Source: BJGV01 sp964013575 (lineage in GTDB: Bacteria > Pseudomonadota > Gammaproteobacteria > Burkholderiales > Nitrosomonadaceae). From it: a stretch of 61,753 bases of DNA. Position numbers and translations under genes: made by a program. Shown here one piece after another: positions 43,740 through 53,325 of this stretch (position 1 is its first letter; each line of letters starts with the position of its first letter). The notes under the pieces were generated by a model. That model did not search any database and was not told the DNA's origin. It saw only the letters and a program-made list of their open reading frames with translations. The stretch is taken from NCBI GenBank assembly GCA_964013575.1, contig CAXGWP010000008.1:1-61753 (forward strand), written 5' to 3'.

Positions 43740-44140
43740 GTTAGTCCTTTGTCCGGTATATAAAATTACACTGTTGATAGGATTCTAACAGAACACGGCC
43801 AAGAGCCGACTCCAAAACTTGGTTAATGTTGCTCACCAATAAAAGTAGTGATAGCGAATTAATTGCGCGCTCAAAACAAACGCAGATTCTAGAGCCAAAA
43901 AACGTAGCACCTATGTCTTTGCTAGGCTAAATCAGAATCTGACAGACACTGAATTTCAAATTCTGCTTAATTGAAAAGCAGTAATTTTAGTAACAAGCTG
44001 GAGAATGGAAAATTTATAACTGTAGTCTTATTTTAACAAAATTATTTAATAAGAGATTCTCATTATATGGGTAGAGTAGACTGGATTCTACCATAGTATG
44101 GCTTGCTCGTCCGTGATTAGCGCGCGGGAGAAATGTAATA
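43740..44140 (+). promoter_or_regulatory. Structured RNase E leader (probable autoregulatory 5' UTR)
   Basis: About 400 nt without a gene precede rne. Three stem-loops are visible. The first is an imperfect long hairpin built from CAGATTCT/AGAATCTG (43883-43890, 43934-43941), AGCC/GGCT and TAGCA/TGCTA. The second is AAATTCTGCTT with AAGCAG-T-AATTT (43958-43968, 43976-43987). The third is TATGGGTAGA/TCTACCATA (44066-44075, 44087-44095). E. coli rne has a long 5' UTR with hairpins by which RNase E controls its own mRNA; I infer a similar device. GGGAG precedes the start. Confidence 0.5.
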
Positions 44141-46789
44141 ATGAAACGCATGTTATTCAATGCAACGCAACAAGAAGAGCTTCGTGTTGCCATTGTGGAT
44201 GGTCAGAAATTAATTGACTTAGATATTGAGTCAGTTGGAAAAGAACATAACAAAAGTAATATTTATAAAGCAGTTATTACTCGAATTGAGCCTAGCCTTG
44301 AAGCTGTATTTGTTGATTATGGTGGGGAGCGCCATGGCTTTCTTCCATTTAAAGAGATATCTAAATCTTACTTTAAAGAAAATACTAGTACTAAACGCCC
44401 ACGAATTCAAGATGTATTAAGTGATGGTCAAGAGCTTATAGTTCAGGTAGATAAGGATGAACGAGGTTCTAAGGGAGCAGCACTAACAACTTTCATTTCA
44501 TTAGCAGGACGCCACTTAGTATTAATGCCTAATAATCCACGTGGAGGCGGTGTTTCCCGTCGTATTGAGGGAGAAGAACGTGCTGAATTACGTGAAATAA
44601 TGTCTCAGTTAGAAATCCCTCCGCGTATGAGTATTATTGCGCGAACAGCTGGTATTGGTCGTAGTGAAGAAGAATTGCAGTGGGACTTGAACTATCTGTT
44701 GAAATTATGGCATGCCATAGAAGATGCTTCTAAGAATCAAAGCGGGGCATTTTTAATATATAAAGAAAGTAGTCTTGTTACTCGTGCTATACGCGATTAT
44801 TTTCATCAAGAGATTGGTGAAATACTAATTGATACAGAAAATATACACGAGCAAGCTTACCAGTTCATGAGTCATGTTATGCCTGATAATGTGGCCCGTA
44901 TTAAATTATATAGTGATGATGTGCCACTATTCTCTCGTTTTCAGATTGAACATCAAATTGAAACTGCTTATTCGAGACAGGTTACACTTCTTTCAGGGGG
45001 AGCAATAGTCATTGACCATACTGAGGCATTAGTATCAGTTGATGTGAACTCTGCCCGGGCTACGCATGGCTCAGATATTGAACAAACAGCTTTAAATACT
45101 AATATAGAGGCTGCTGAAGAAATTGCACGTCAATTGCGATTACGTGATTTAGGTGGGCTTGTAGTTATTGATTTTATTGATATGGAAGTTTCACGTAATC
45201 AACGTGAAGTTGAGAATTGCTTATTAAATGCATTACGTCATGATCGTGCAAGAGTGCAGGTGGGAAAAATTTCAAGATTTGGGTTATTAGAATTATCACG
45301 CCAACGTTTACGTCCTTCATTAGGTGAAAGTAATGATGCTTCTTGTCCAAGATGCCAAGGAACTGGTTATATACGTGGCGCTGATTCTTCTGCACTTCAT
45401 ATTCTCAGAATTATTCAAGAAGAAGCAATGAAAGATGGTACAGCTGCACTTCATGCGCAGGTTCCAGTAGATGTTGCGACATATTTATTAAATGAAAAGC
45501 GATCAGAAATACACGCCATTGAAGCTCGGTTAAAAATAAATGTTATTTTGATTCCAAGCGTCCATTTAGAGACTCCTAATTACAATATAGATCGTTTACG
45601 ACATGATCATATAAAATCAAATGAAATACAGACAAGTTATGAGATGGTTGAAAAGCCTGTTGATGAAGTTAGATTGTCATCATTATCAGCACAGAAAAAG
45701 AAACCTGTTAGGCAGCAAGCAGCAGTGAAAGGTGTTACTCCTACACAGCCAGCACCTATACGTAATGGAAAGCCGAGATCAAATCAACAAAAACCTTCAT
45801 TTTTAGATAGAATTTTTAGTTGGTTCAGGCCAAAAAAACAAGAGTTGTCAATAATAAAAGAGCGGAAACAAAGTAGACAAAGGCCAAGGAGACAAGACCG
45901 TGGATATAGAAATCGTGAAGGAAGAGAACGTAATTTCAGGAGAGTTAGTAATGGACAGAAAAATAATTTATCAAAAGGGTCTAATGAAAGTGTAACAACT
46001 CTAGGAGGAAATGGCACAGGTCAGAATTTATTACGAGATGAAAAAAGAATGCACGCAGAGAAACCAGCTAATAGAAGGCAGGCACGCGGATCACGTGGTG
46101 GCAGAGGCAGACCGGAATCTAAAATTTCAACTGAAAGTGGAAAAAATTTAACTGAGAGCACATCGATTCAAAGAGAAGAAGGTATACGATCACGTCGTCG
46201 TCGTGGGGGAAAACCGCGCGATAAAAATGTAAATGATTACGATAAAAAACTGATAATAAATCCGTTGGGCGAAGAGGTTAAAGAATATAAAACAGGTTCT
46301 TTATCAAATACTTTAGATGGATCGAGTGTAGACTTATCTAAAGAGTCCCAAAAGGAACCTAAGAATATTAGGTCTGCTTCTCTAACTGATGCGGCTATCA
46401 ATAAAGAGATTTCTTTTGCAGATAATGAAATAGGTTCTCAGGTTTCTTCAGATTTAAAAGAGTCATCAGTGTCAGAAAAGAATGCTATGGATCTAGAGGT
46501 GTCTCTTGCTAATTCTGCCCCTAGGAAAGAAAAGAATAAATTAAAAGTATCTTCAGATTCTGAGTCTATAAAAAAGAAGAATTCTCTACCATTAAATAAT
46601 GATTCTACAGAAGAATTAAGTGACAATAAATTGGTTATGATTGAGACAAAAAAAGAAAAATTAATAATTCCAGGTCCAAATGATGGTATAGAAGAGAATA
46701 AAGTATCATTAAAAAAGAGAAGGAGAAGGCCTATTAAGAAACATATAGAAAAAAATGAACCGTTAATACAGGTTGAGACCCATAAATAA
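44141..46789 (+). CDS. rne: Ribonuclease E
   Basis: The 882-residue endoribonuclease starts with MKRMLFNATQQEELRVAIVDG and has an S1 RNA-binding domain (about 35-120). The catalytic magnesium ligands are D301 (VSVDVNS) and D344 (VVIDFIDME), and the zinc-link CPRC is at 402-405. The C-terminal 370 residues are low in complexity, with Arg-rich patches (RPRRQDRGYRNR, RGSRGGRGR) and acidic/serine stretches, like the degradosome scaffold. It processes rRNA and tRNA and starts mRNA decay, anchored at the inner membrane. A structured leader precedes it. Confidence 0.96.
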   Translation: MKRMLFNATQQEELRVAIVDGQKLIDLDIESVGKEHNKSNIYKAVITRIEPSLEAVFVDYGGERHGFLPFKEISKSYFKENTSTKRPRIQDVLSDGQELIVQVDKDERGSKGAALTTFISLAGRHLVLMPNNPRGGGVSRRIEGEERAELREIMSQLEIPPRMSIIARTAGIGRSEEELQWDLNYLLKLWHAIEDASKNQSGAFLIYKESSLVTRAIRDYFHQEIGEILIDTENIHEQAYQFMSHVMPDNVARIKLYSDDVPLFSRFQIEHQIETAYSRQVTLLSGGAIVIDHTEALVSVDVNSARATHGSDIEQTALNTNIEAAEEIARQLRLRDLGGLVVIDFIDMEVSRNQREVENCLLNALRHDRARVQVGKISRFGLLELSRQRLRPSLGESNDASCPRCQGTGYIRGADSSALHILRIIQEEAMKDGTAALHAQVPVDVATYLLNEKRSEIHAIEARLKINVILIPSVHLETPNYNIDRLRHDHIKSNEIQTSYEMVEKPVDEVRLSSLSAQKKKPVRQQAAVKGVTPTQPAPIRNGKPRSNQQKPSFLDRIFSWFRPKKQELSIIKERKQSRQRPRRQDRGYRNREGRERNFRRVSNGQKNNLSKGSNESVTTLGGNGTGQNLLRDEKRMHAEKPANRRQARGSRGGRGRPESKISTESGKNLTESTSIQREEGIRSRRRRGGKPRDKNVNDYDKKLIINPLGEEVKEYKTGSLSNTLDGSSVDLSKESQKEPKNIRSASLTDAAINKEISFADNEIGSQVSSDLKESSVSEKNAMDLEVSLANSAPRKEKNKLKVSSDSESIKKKNSLPLNNDSTEELSDNKLVMIETKKEKLIIPGPNDGIEENKVSLKKRRRRPIKKHIEKNEPLIQVETHK

Positions 46790-46861
46790 AGGGTATTTGA
46801 TATAGTCAATTAGTAAGGAAGCAGGTTATTATTTCTTTATTAAATCACAATATTAATCCCA

Positions 46862-47359
46862 CTAATATTTCTGTACATTTCTCTTATTATGTGTGTCATT
46901 TATCTTTTTAAGTAGTCCTGTACTTGCATCTTCTATTAATTTTAATACTTCTTCAAAACCTTGTTGTCCACCAAAATAAGGATCAGGTACTTCTTCATAT
47001 TCAGGGTAATTTTTACTATATTGCATTAACATTTCTAGTTTATGGTTATACTGTGGTGGGCAAATTTTCTCAAGCATATCAAAATTATGCTTATCCATTG
47101 CTAGAATATACTGGAAAGAGATGAAATCACTAGTATTGAATTGGCGAGCACGTATATTTTTCATATCATAGCCATGTAATTTCGCTATTTTCTGTGCCCG
47201 TTGATCTGATGGTTCTCCAATATGATAACTATGTGTTCCAGCAGAATCTACGATAATTGAATTTTTTAATTGAGAAGTTTTTGTTTGATGTCTAAATACA
47301 GCTTCAGCTGTAGGAGATCGGCAGATATTACCCATACAGACAAATAATACTTTTATCAT
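46862..47359 (-). CDS. Low-molecular-weight protein-tyrosine phosphatase
   Basis: The 165-residue phosphatase has the P-loop FVCMGNICRSPTAE with nucleophile C8 and R14, and the general acid D126 in EVPDPYFGG. This is a complete LMW-PTP. Such enzymes in proteobacteria often control exopolysaccharide export through a cognate tyrosine kinase. No kinase or wza/wzc genes are nearby, though a phosphomannomutase gene, which serves polysaccharide synthesis, is next upstream on the same strand. Confidence 0.93.
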   Translation of the reverse strand: MIKVLFVCMGNICRSPTAEAVFRHQTKTSQLKNSIIVDSAGTHSYHIGEPSDQRAQKIAKLHGYDMKNIRARQFNTSDFISFQYILAMDKHNFDMLEKICPPQYNHKLEMLMQYSKNYPEYEEVPDPYFGGQQGFEEVLKLIEDASTGLLKKINDTHNKRNVQKY

Positions 47360-47471
47360 TTAATTATATCCTTTGCTAATAATTTATTATTTTAATTAAC
47401 TAAATATAAAGTTACTGGATTGTGTATTTTATATATTCTATTCATGTAAATAATATTCTTTTATTAGAGTA

Positions 47472-48848
47472 CTAGAATGGCAAGTTCAAATTAGGCCTTA
47501 TTTGTAGAATGGCCTTACGGAAATCATTTTGTATTTTGTCTAATGATTCTTTATTATTAGCTTCAAAACGAAGTACAACTACTGGTGTTGTATTAGAAGA
47601 TCTTGCAAGCCCAAACCCATATTTATATTCTGCCCGTACTCCATCAATTTTTATGATTTTCTCTGCATTATCAAAGTATCTACATTCTTGGAGTTGTGAA
47701 ATTAATGCATAGTTCTCACCCTCTCTAAGCTTTATTTGTAGCTCTGGAGTATTAATTGAATTAGGAATTGAATTTAAAATAGCACTGGAATTTTTCTTTC
47801 TACTAATTATCTCAAGCAAACGAGCCCCGGCATATAACCCATCATCAAATTCATGCCACCTTTCTTTGAAGAAAATATGGCCACTCATTTCACCTGCTAA
47901 CAGAGCCCCTGTTTCTTTTAGTTTTCTTTTTATAAATGAGTGGCCGGTTCTGCACATGATTGGTTCACCACCATGGTATTTGATCCAAGGATCTAGTCTA
48001 TTTGTGCATTTAACATCAAAAATAATTTTACCTCCGGGGTTTCTTGATAATACGTCAGCAGCAAATAACATAAGCTGCCTGTCTGGGTAAATAATATTTC
48101 CATCCTTTGTAACCACTCCTAAACGATCACCATCACCATCAAAGGCAAGTCCTATTTCTGCGTCATGTGTATTAAGTGTATGTATTAAATCATGTAAATT
48201 TTCAGGAACTGAAGGATCAGGATGGTGATTAGGGAAGGTTCCATCTACCTCACAGAATATTTCTTTTACTTCACATCCAAGCCTTCTATAAAGTGCTGGT
48301 GCATAAGCTCCAGCAATTCCATTCCCACAGTCCACTATAATCTTCATTGGGCGTTCTAATTTGATACTGCTTGAAATGCATTCTAAATATGTTTTGGTTA
48401 TATCCTGTTTGCAATAATTACCTTTACCATGGATAAGATTTGTTTTTTCAATACGAATACGTAAATTTTGTATTGACTCAGCTGCTAATGTTTCGCCATC
48501 CAACATAATTTTTAGGCCATTGTAATTTGGCGGATTATGGCTACCAGTGATCATTACACCAGAACTATTACATAGCTTGAGAGCTGCTAGATAAAGCATT
48601 GGTGTAGGGACCATGCCTACATCTACTACATTAATCCCACTTGCTTGTATCCCTTTTGCAAGGGAATATGAAAACTCTGCCCCAGAAACCCTACCATCAC
48701 GTCCTATTGCTATTGATGTTAGGTTACGATTCCGTGCTTCAGACCCAATGGAATGGCCAATAATTTTAATGATATTAGTAGTTAAGGATTCGCCTACAAT
48801 ACCTCTTATATCGTAAGCCTTGAAAATTTCTTGGGGAAGCTTATTCAT
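47472..48848 (-). CDS. manB: Phosphomannomutase/phosphoglucomutase
   Basis: The 458-residue alpha-D-phosphohexomutase has the phosphoserine S103 in TGSHNPPNYNG, the metal loop DGDGDRLG and the sugar-specificity loop GEMSGHIFF. Length and motifs match the AlgC/PMM-PGM group, which acts on both mannose and glucose phosphates. It supplies sugar-nucleotide precursors for lipopolysaccharide or exopolysaccharide. It is followed by the LMW phosphatase on the same strand (112 nt). Confidence 0.93.
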   Translation of the reverse strand: MNKLPQEIFKAYDIRGIVGESLTTNIIKIIGHSIGSEARNRNLTSIAIGRDGRVSGAEFSYSLAKGIQASGINVVDVGMVPTPMLYLAALKLCNSSGVMITGSHNPPNYNGLKIMLDGETLAAESIQNLRIRIEKTNLIHGKGNYCKQDITKTYLECISSSIKLERPMKIIVDCGNGIAGAYAPALYRRLGCEVKEIFCEVDGTFPNHHPDPSVPENLHDLIHTLNTHDAEIGLAFDGDGDRLGVVTKDGNIIYPDRQLMLFAADVLSRNPGGKIIFDVKCTNRLDPWIKYHGGEPIMCRTGHSFIKRKLKETGALLAGEMSGHIFFKERWHEFDDGLYAGARLLEIISRKKNSSAILNSIPNSINTPELQIKLREGENYALISQLQECRYFDNAEKIIKIDGVRAEYKYGFGLARSSNTTPVVVLRFEANNKESLDKIQNDFRKAILQIRPNLNLPF

Positions 48849-48938
48849 AATAGAGTGGTATAGAGATTCTAAATGTAGTGTTATCTAATTTTTAGAATTA
48901 GAGATTAATGTGGTTTCTATTTAAAGATAGATTAATGA

Positions 48939-49136
48939 CTATGAATGGTCTGTTAGTTTATTGTCTTCAAGGAAATAAAGTGTTCCGCAATAGGGGCATA
49001 AAGCCTCACCATTATCATTTAATGGTAAGAATACTCGAGGATGTGAATTCCATATTTTCATTGGCGGCATTGGGCAATGTAGGGGTAAATCCTTTTCTGA
49101 GATTCCTATCCTGCGTTGCTTATTATGGTTCTGCAT
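48939..49136 (-). CDS. CHCC-type zinc-finger domain protein
   Basis: The 65-residue protein is a single zf-CHCC domain, with ligands C21 (LPLHCPMPP), H32 (NSHPRVFLPL), C47 and C50 (ALCPYCGTLY). Homologues resemble the C terminus of mitochondrial complex I subunit NDUFS6, but their bacterial role is not known. It lies just downstream of ilvE on the same strand, the usual betaproteobacterial position in the glnE-ilvE-zf run. Confidence 0.88.
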   Translation of the reverse strand: MQNHNKQRRIGISEKDLPLHCPMPPMKIWNSHPRVFLPLNDNGEALCPYCGTLYFLEDNKLTDHS

Positions 49137-49156
49137 AATTTGTCCATTTAGCTTAT

Positions 49157-50077
49157 TTAAATATATGTTAGCCAGTTCATATGATTATTTGATTCTCCTT
49201 TTACAGAGTCAAAAAACATAGTTTGCAGCTTTGTAGTAATTGGGCCACGTCCACCATTACCAATAATACGATTATCAAGTTCACGAATTGGGGTTACCTC
49301 TGCAGCAGTACCAGTAAAAAATGCTTCATCTGCACAATAAACCTCGTCTCGGGTGATTCGTTTTTCTATAATTGGGATATCTAGTTCTTCAGCAAGTTCA
49401 ATGATAGAGGCACGGGTAATTCCTTCTAGACAAGATGTCATATCAGGGGTAAATAGTTTATTATGTTTGACTATAAAAATATTTTCACCTGATCCTTCTG
49501 CTACATAGCCATTTACATCTAGTAATAGTGCTTCATCATAGCCATCAAGTGTCACTTCTTGATGAGCAAGCATAGAATTAGCATAAGTAGTAACTGATTT
49601 AGCTCGGCACATATTGACATTGACATGGTGGCGTGAATAGGAAGAGGTTTTAACTTTAATGCCTTTTTCAAGGCTATCTGCTCCAAGATATGTACCCCAT
49701 GGCCAAGCAGAGATAGCTACATGAACTGAAAGTTTCTTTGCAGAAATTCCCATATCTTCTGATCCATAGAAGACAATGGGGCGAATGTAGCATGATTTTA
49801 GTTTGTTTTGTTTCACCACTTCGATCTGAGCATTCATTATTGTGGCCTTATCATATGGTATTTTCATCATAAAAATATGGGCCGAATTGAATAATCTTTC
49901 AGTATGCTCAGAAAGGCGGAAAATAGCTGTACCTTGGTTGGTTTGATAGGCACGTAGACCTTCAAATACCCCCATGCCATAGTGTAGGGTATGAGTAAGA
50001 ACGTGTGTCGTGGCATCACGCCATGGAATTATTTCTCCATCACTCCAAATAATGCCATCTCTGTCGGCCATTGACAT
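49157..50077 (-). CDS. ilvE: Branched-chain amino-acid aminotransferase
   Basis: From the ATG at 50077 the protein is 306 residues. The upstream in-frame TTG (50089) is rejected because the GGAGA ribosome site lies within those codons. The PLP lysine is K160 (CRAKSVTTYANSML), and the class IV signature is seen around EGSGENIFIVKHNKLFTPD. It transaminates leucine, isoleucine and valine keto acids. It follows glnE on the same strand and is followed by the zinc-finger gene. Confidence 0.95.
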   Translation of the reverse strand: MSMADRDGIIWSDGEIIPWRDATTHVLTHTLHYGMGVFEGLRAYQTNQGTAIFRLSEHTERLFNSAHIFMMKIPYDKATIMNAQIEVVKQNKLKSCYIRPIVFYGSEDMGISAKKLSVHVAISAWPWGTYLGADSLEKGIKVKTSSYSRHHVNVNMCRAKSVTTYANSMLAHQEVTLDGYDEALLLDVNGYVAEGSGENIFIVKHNKLFTPDMTSCLEGITRASIIELAEELDIPIIEKRITRDEVYCADEAFFTGTAAEVTPIRELDNRIIGNGGRGPITTKLQTMFFDSVKGESNNHMNWLTYI

Positions 50078-50258
50078 CAAATTCTCCAAAATTTATTTGA
50101 AACACACATTTTAACTCATTAATTCATTTCTTATAAAGGAACCAAAGCATAGATAATTTATAGAATAAAATTTTTATCTACTATTAATAGCTTATAACAG
50201 TGTCATAATATTAATTATACTAACATTGAGGAAATTTAGGCTGATATTATAATACTTA

Positions 50259-50279
50259 CAGATATATGAAATATATCTG
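50259..50279. repeat. Perfect 9-bp inverted repeat between glnE and ilvE
   Basis: CAGATATAT (50259-50267) and ATATATCTG (50271-50279) flank GAA. It lies about 180 nt upstream of the ilvE ATG, in a 282-nt gap that probably contains the ilvE promoter. There is no T-run, so it may be an operator-like site rather than a terminator. AT content makes chance occurrence possible. Confidence 0.35.
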
Positions 50280-50359
50280 ATTAATAAGATAAGGAAGTAT
50301 TAATATATTTTTTGCACGTTCTGAACTAAAGGAATAAGATTCCTGTTATTAGTAGGTGG

Positions 50360-53143
50360 CTATTTATTCAGCGTTTTTTCCCATAGTTGGAGTACTGATT
50401 TACGATATTTTTTTAGATACCCTATCTTAATTCTAGCAAATTGTTGTGGTTTATTGATTTTCACCTGATCATTTGACTGGCCTGAACCAATATTTAATCT
50501 TAGTCGATGTTGTATATGTCTAAATTCCCTATAAGCTTTTATTACATCCTGAGCATCTGATTTGGGAATGAGACCAAGTTCTCCAGAAAGCTTAAGTAAA
50601 CCAATATTTCCAATATTTTTTGTAAGATCAGAGTGCCTATTTGAGTAGCCGAGTACCATATACTGCACTATAAATTCAACATCAATAATTCCTCCTCGGT
50701 CATGTTTGATATCAAACAATTCTGTTGTGTTAGGGTGGCTATCTAACATTTTTTGTCGCATAAAAATTATCTTATTTCTCAATCCTTCTAGATTACGTTG
50801 TTGGCATAGCACTTCTTCCCGGATACGATCAAAATCTTCTCCTACACAGGGGTCTCCTGCAACAAAACGTGCTCGAGTTAATGCTTGGTGCTCCCATACC
50901 CAAGCATGTTTTTTTTGATACTCTTTAAAAGCTTCTACAGAGCTGACAAGTAGGCCACTTATACCATTTGGTCGTAACCGTAGATCTGTTTTATATAATA
51001 GTCCCGATGAAGTATAGCTAGTAAGCAAGGAATTAATTCGTTTACTTAATTTCGCGTAAATATTTGATGCATCTGGATCAGAGTCGTTATATAGGAAAAT
51101 AATGTCAAGATCAGATGCATAGCCCAGCTCTTTTCCACCTAATTTTCCATAACCAATAATTGCAAAGACAGGGTTCCCTTTATATTTCTTTGTTAATTCT
51201 GACCAAGCTAAATGTAAAACAGTATTAAGTATCAAGTCAGCAAGGTTAGTTAGATGATCACTTAATGTTTCAAGCGATAGTAATCCTTCTAGATCTCTTG
51301 AAAGTAATTGGAATATTTTTGCATGATGGAAGTGTGACAGAATATCCATCTGATGCTCTATTCCATTTTCATTATTAACATTTTTAAGTAGCTGTAGTAA
51401 TTCTTTTTTAGATACACTCCAGTCAATTTCATTCTCTAGATTGGTGTCTCTAAGTAATTCATCCAGAAGAATCGGATGTTGCATTAAGTATTCACAGGCC
51501 CATTGACTAACACTAATTAATTTAGTAATTCGTTCTAGGATTTGAGGATTCTCCAGAAGTAATGAGAGATAAGATGCTCTTCCGCTAATACTTTCAAGGA
51601 ATTGTAAAATACGTTTAAGGGTGGTGTCAGTTGGTGAGAGTTTAGCAGAGGCCTCAATAAGGATAGGAATTAAAACATTGATTCTTTTCTTACTAGAACT
51701 TAGTAGCTGTTTGTAGCGAGAACTATTGCGGAATTTTTGTAGATCGATAAGAATTTCATTTGGGTTGGAAAACCCCATATTCTTTAATTGTGAAATAGTA
51801 GCTACTGTATCATTCTTATTCTCAGCTTGCTCATTCCATAGCCATGTAAATGCATTATGGGATGCTGATTTATTTGGGCTAATAAATACTTCTTCAAAAT
51901 ATTTAGTGACATTGGTTCTATGAGTATTAAGTTTCTGTAGAAAATCTGTATAGCTTGTAAAGTTCATTGCCGAAGCAATTAGATCCTGGTCTGTTGAACA
52001 ATTTGGTAATATATGAGTTTGCTGATCATCTAGATATTGTAGGCGATGTTCAAGATTTCGTAAGAAAATATAGGCATCTGTAAGTTTTATTTTTAATTCT
52101 TTTGAGAGTTTATTCTTTTTGTATAAATAGTTTAAAACATCGATTGTTGGGCGTATACGTAATTTTGGGTCACGGCCACCATGTATTAATTGAAATACTT
52201 GTGCTATGAATTCGATTTCACGAATACCACCTGAGCCAATTTTAATATCATCACATGTATCTCGACGACTGACTTCTTGCTGGATTTGTGAATGCATTTC
52301 TCGCATTGATTCAAAGGCTCCAAAGTCCAAATATTTCCGGAATACGAATGGCTGTATTATTTTTTCTAAAAGAGCTAATTTGGCTTTATCTGTTCCTGCT
52401 AATGTTCTACTCTTTATCCAGGCATATCGTTCCCACTCCCTACCCTGAGTAACAAAGTATTCTTCGAGCATAGCAAAACTCATTACTAAAGGACCGCTTT
52501 TACCATATGGTCGGAGACGCATATCTACACGGAAAACATATCCATCAGAGGTGATATCATTAAGGCTTGAAATTAATGCTCGTCCAAGGCGACTGAAAAA
52601 CTCATTATTGGAAATAGAATGCTGACCATTAGTTATGCCATCTTCTGGATAGACGAAAATAAGATCGACATCTGATGATACATTAAGTTCACTTCCTCCT
52701 AGTTTCCCCATTGCGATTACCAACATTTCCTGATTTTTTCCAGATATATTGCCTTTAGGAAAACCATAATATTTAGGTTGTACAAGCCAAGAATAGTGAT
52801 ATTTTAGTGAAAAACAAATAGTGGTTTCTGCTAGGTTTGTCATGCATTTCATAACTTCAGATAGATCAGCTAAGCCATTAAGATCCCTTGCTAATAGGTG
52901 AAGCATTACTAGTTTGCGTAAATTTCTGAGTGCACTATTAAGAGTATTTTTGTCAGTAATAGAGAATGAAGAACTATTTAGATAGTTTTCCATTCTTTTT
53001 TTATAAAAAGGCTCTTGTATATTATTTAAAAGTGCTGTCCATAAATTCGGCTCATTTTCTAATAAACGTTGTGCATAGCGGCTAAAAGAAAGGCTACAAC
53101 GAATTTTATCTACAGTAGAATGGTTAGTTGGATGCATTGTCAA
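50360..53143 (-). CDS. glnE: Glutamine synthetase adenylyltransferase/adenylyl-removing enzyme
   Basis: The 927-residue protein has two nucleotidyltransferase domains. The first contains MGKLGGSELNVSSDVDL (145-161, metal Asp pair D158/D160); the second, near residue 665-682, contains GKLGGKELGYASDLDI. Each is followed by a helical bundle. One domain removes and the other adds AMP on glutamine synthetase in response to PII signals, matching ammonia assimilation to nitrogen status. It precedes ilvE, and no glnA, glnB or glnD is in the window. Confidence 0.96.
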   Translation of the reverse strand: MTMHPTNHSTVDKIRCSLSFSRYAQRLLENEPNLWTALLNNIQEPFYKKRMENYLNSSSFSITDKNTLNSALRNLRKLVMLHLLARDLNGLADLSEVMKCMTNLAETTICFSLKYHYSWLVQPKYYGFPKGNISGKNQEMLVIAMGKLGGSELNVSSDVDLIFVYPEDGITNGQHSISNNEFFSRLGRALISSLNDITSDGYVFRVDMRLRPYGKSGPLVMSFAMLEEYFVTQGREWERYAWIKSRTLAGTDKAKLALLEKIIQPFVFRKYLDFGAFESMREMHSQIQQEVSRRDTCDDIKIGSGGIREIEFIAQVFQLIHGGRDPKLRIRPTIDVLNYLYKKNKLSKELKIKLTDAYIFLRNLEHRLQYLDDQQTHILPNCSTDQDLIASAMNFTSYTDFLQKLNTHRTNVTKYFEEVFISPNKSASHNAFTWLWNEQAENKNDTVATISQLKNMGFSNPNEILIDLQKFRNSSRYKQLLSSSKKRINVLIPILIEASAKLSPTDTTLKRILQFLESISGRASYLSLLLENPQILERITKLISVSQWACEYLMQHPILLDELLRDTNLENEIDWSVSKKELLQLLKNVNNENGIEHQMDILSHFHHAKIFQLLSRDLEGLLSLETLSDHLTNLADLILNTVLHLAWSELTKKYKGNPVFAIIGYGKLGGKELGYASDLDIIFLYNDSDPDASNIYAKLSKRINSLLTSYTSSGLLYKTDLRLRPNGISGLLVSSVEAFKEYQKKHAWVWEHQALTRARFVAGDPCVGEDFDRIREEVLCQQRNLEGLRNKIIFMRQKMLDSHPNTTELFDIKHDRGGIIDVEFIVQYMVLGYSNRHSDLTKNIGNIGLLKLSGELGLIPKSDAQDVIKAYREFRHIQHRLRLNIGSGQSNDQVKINKPQQFARIKIGYLKKYRKSVLQLWEKTLNK

Positions 53144-53325
53144 GGATTCGGAGTTACAATAAATAGTACTAAATAGTTTATTTTAAGACTTTAAAGAAAT
53201 AATTTCGTATTTGATTTTAGGTTTAGTTATCTTTCATTAATCATGTCAGTCCTGAAAAATATTATGGTACTTTCTATCTTATTATTTAGAGCGTACCCTT
53301 ATGTTAGCAAAACTGGAACAATTAA

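Noticed and set aside
46438..46809. 123-codon reverse frame at the end of rne
   Set aside because: Antisense to the low-complexity C-terminal region of RNase E, where skewed codons keep the opposite strand open.
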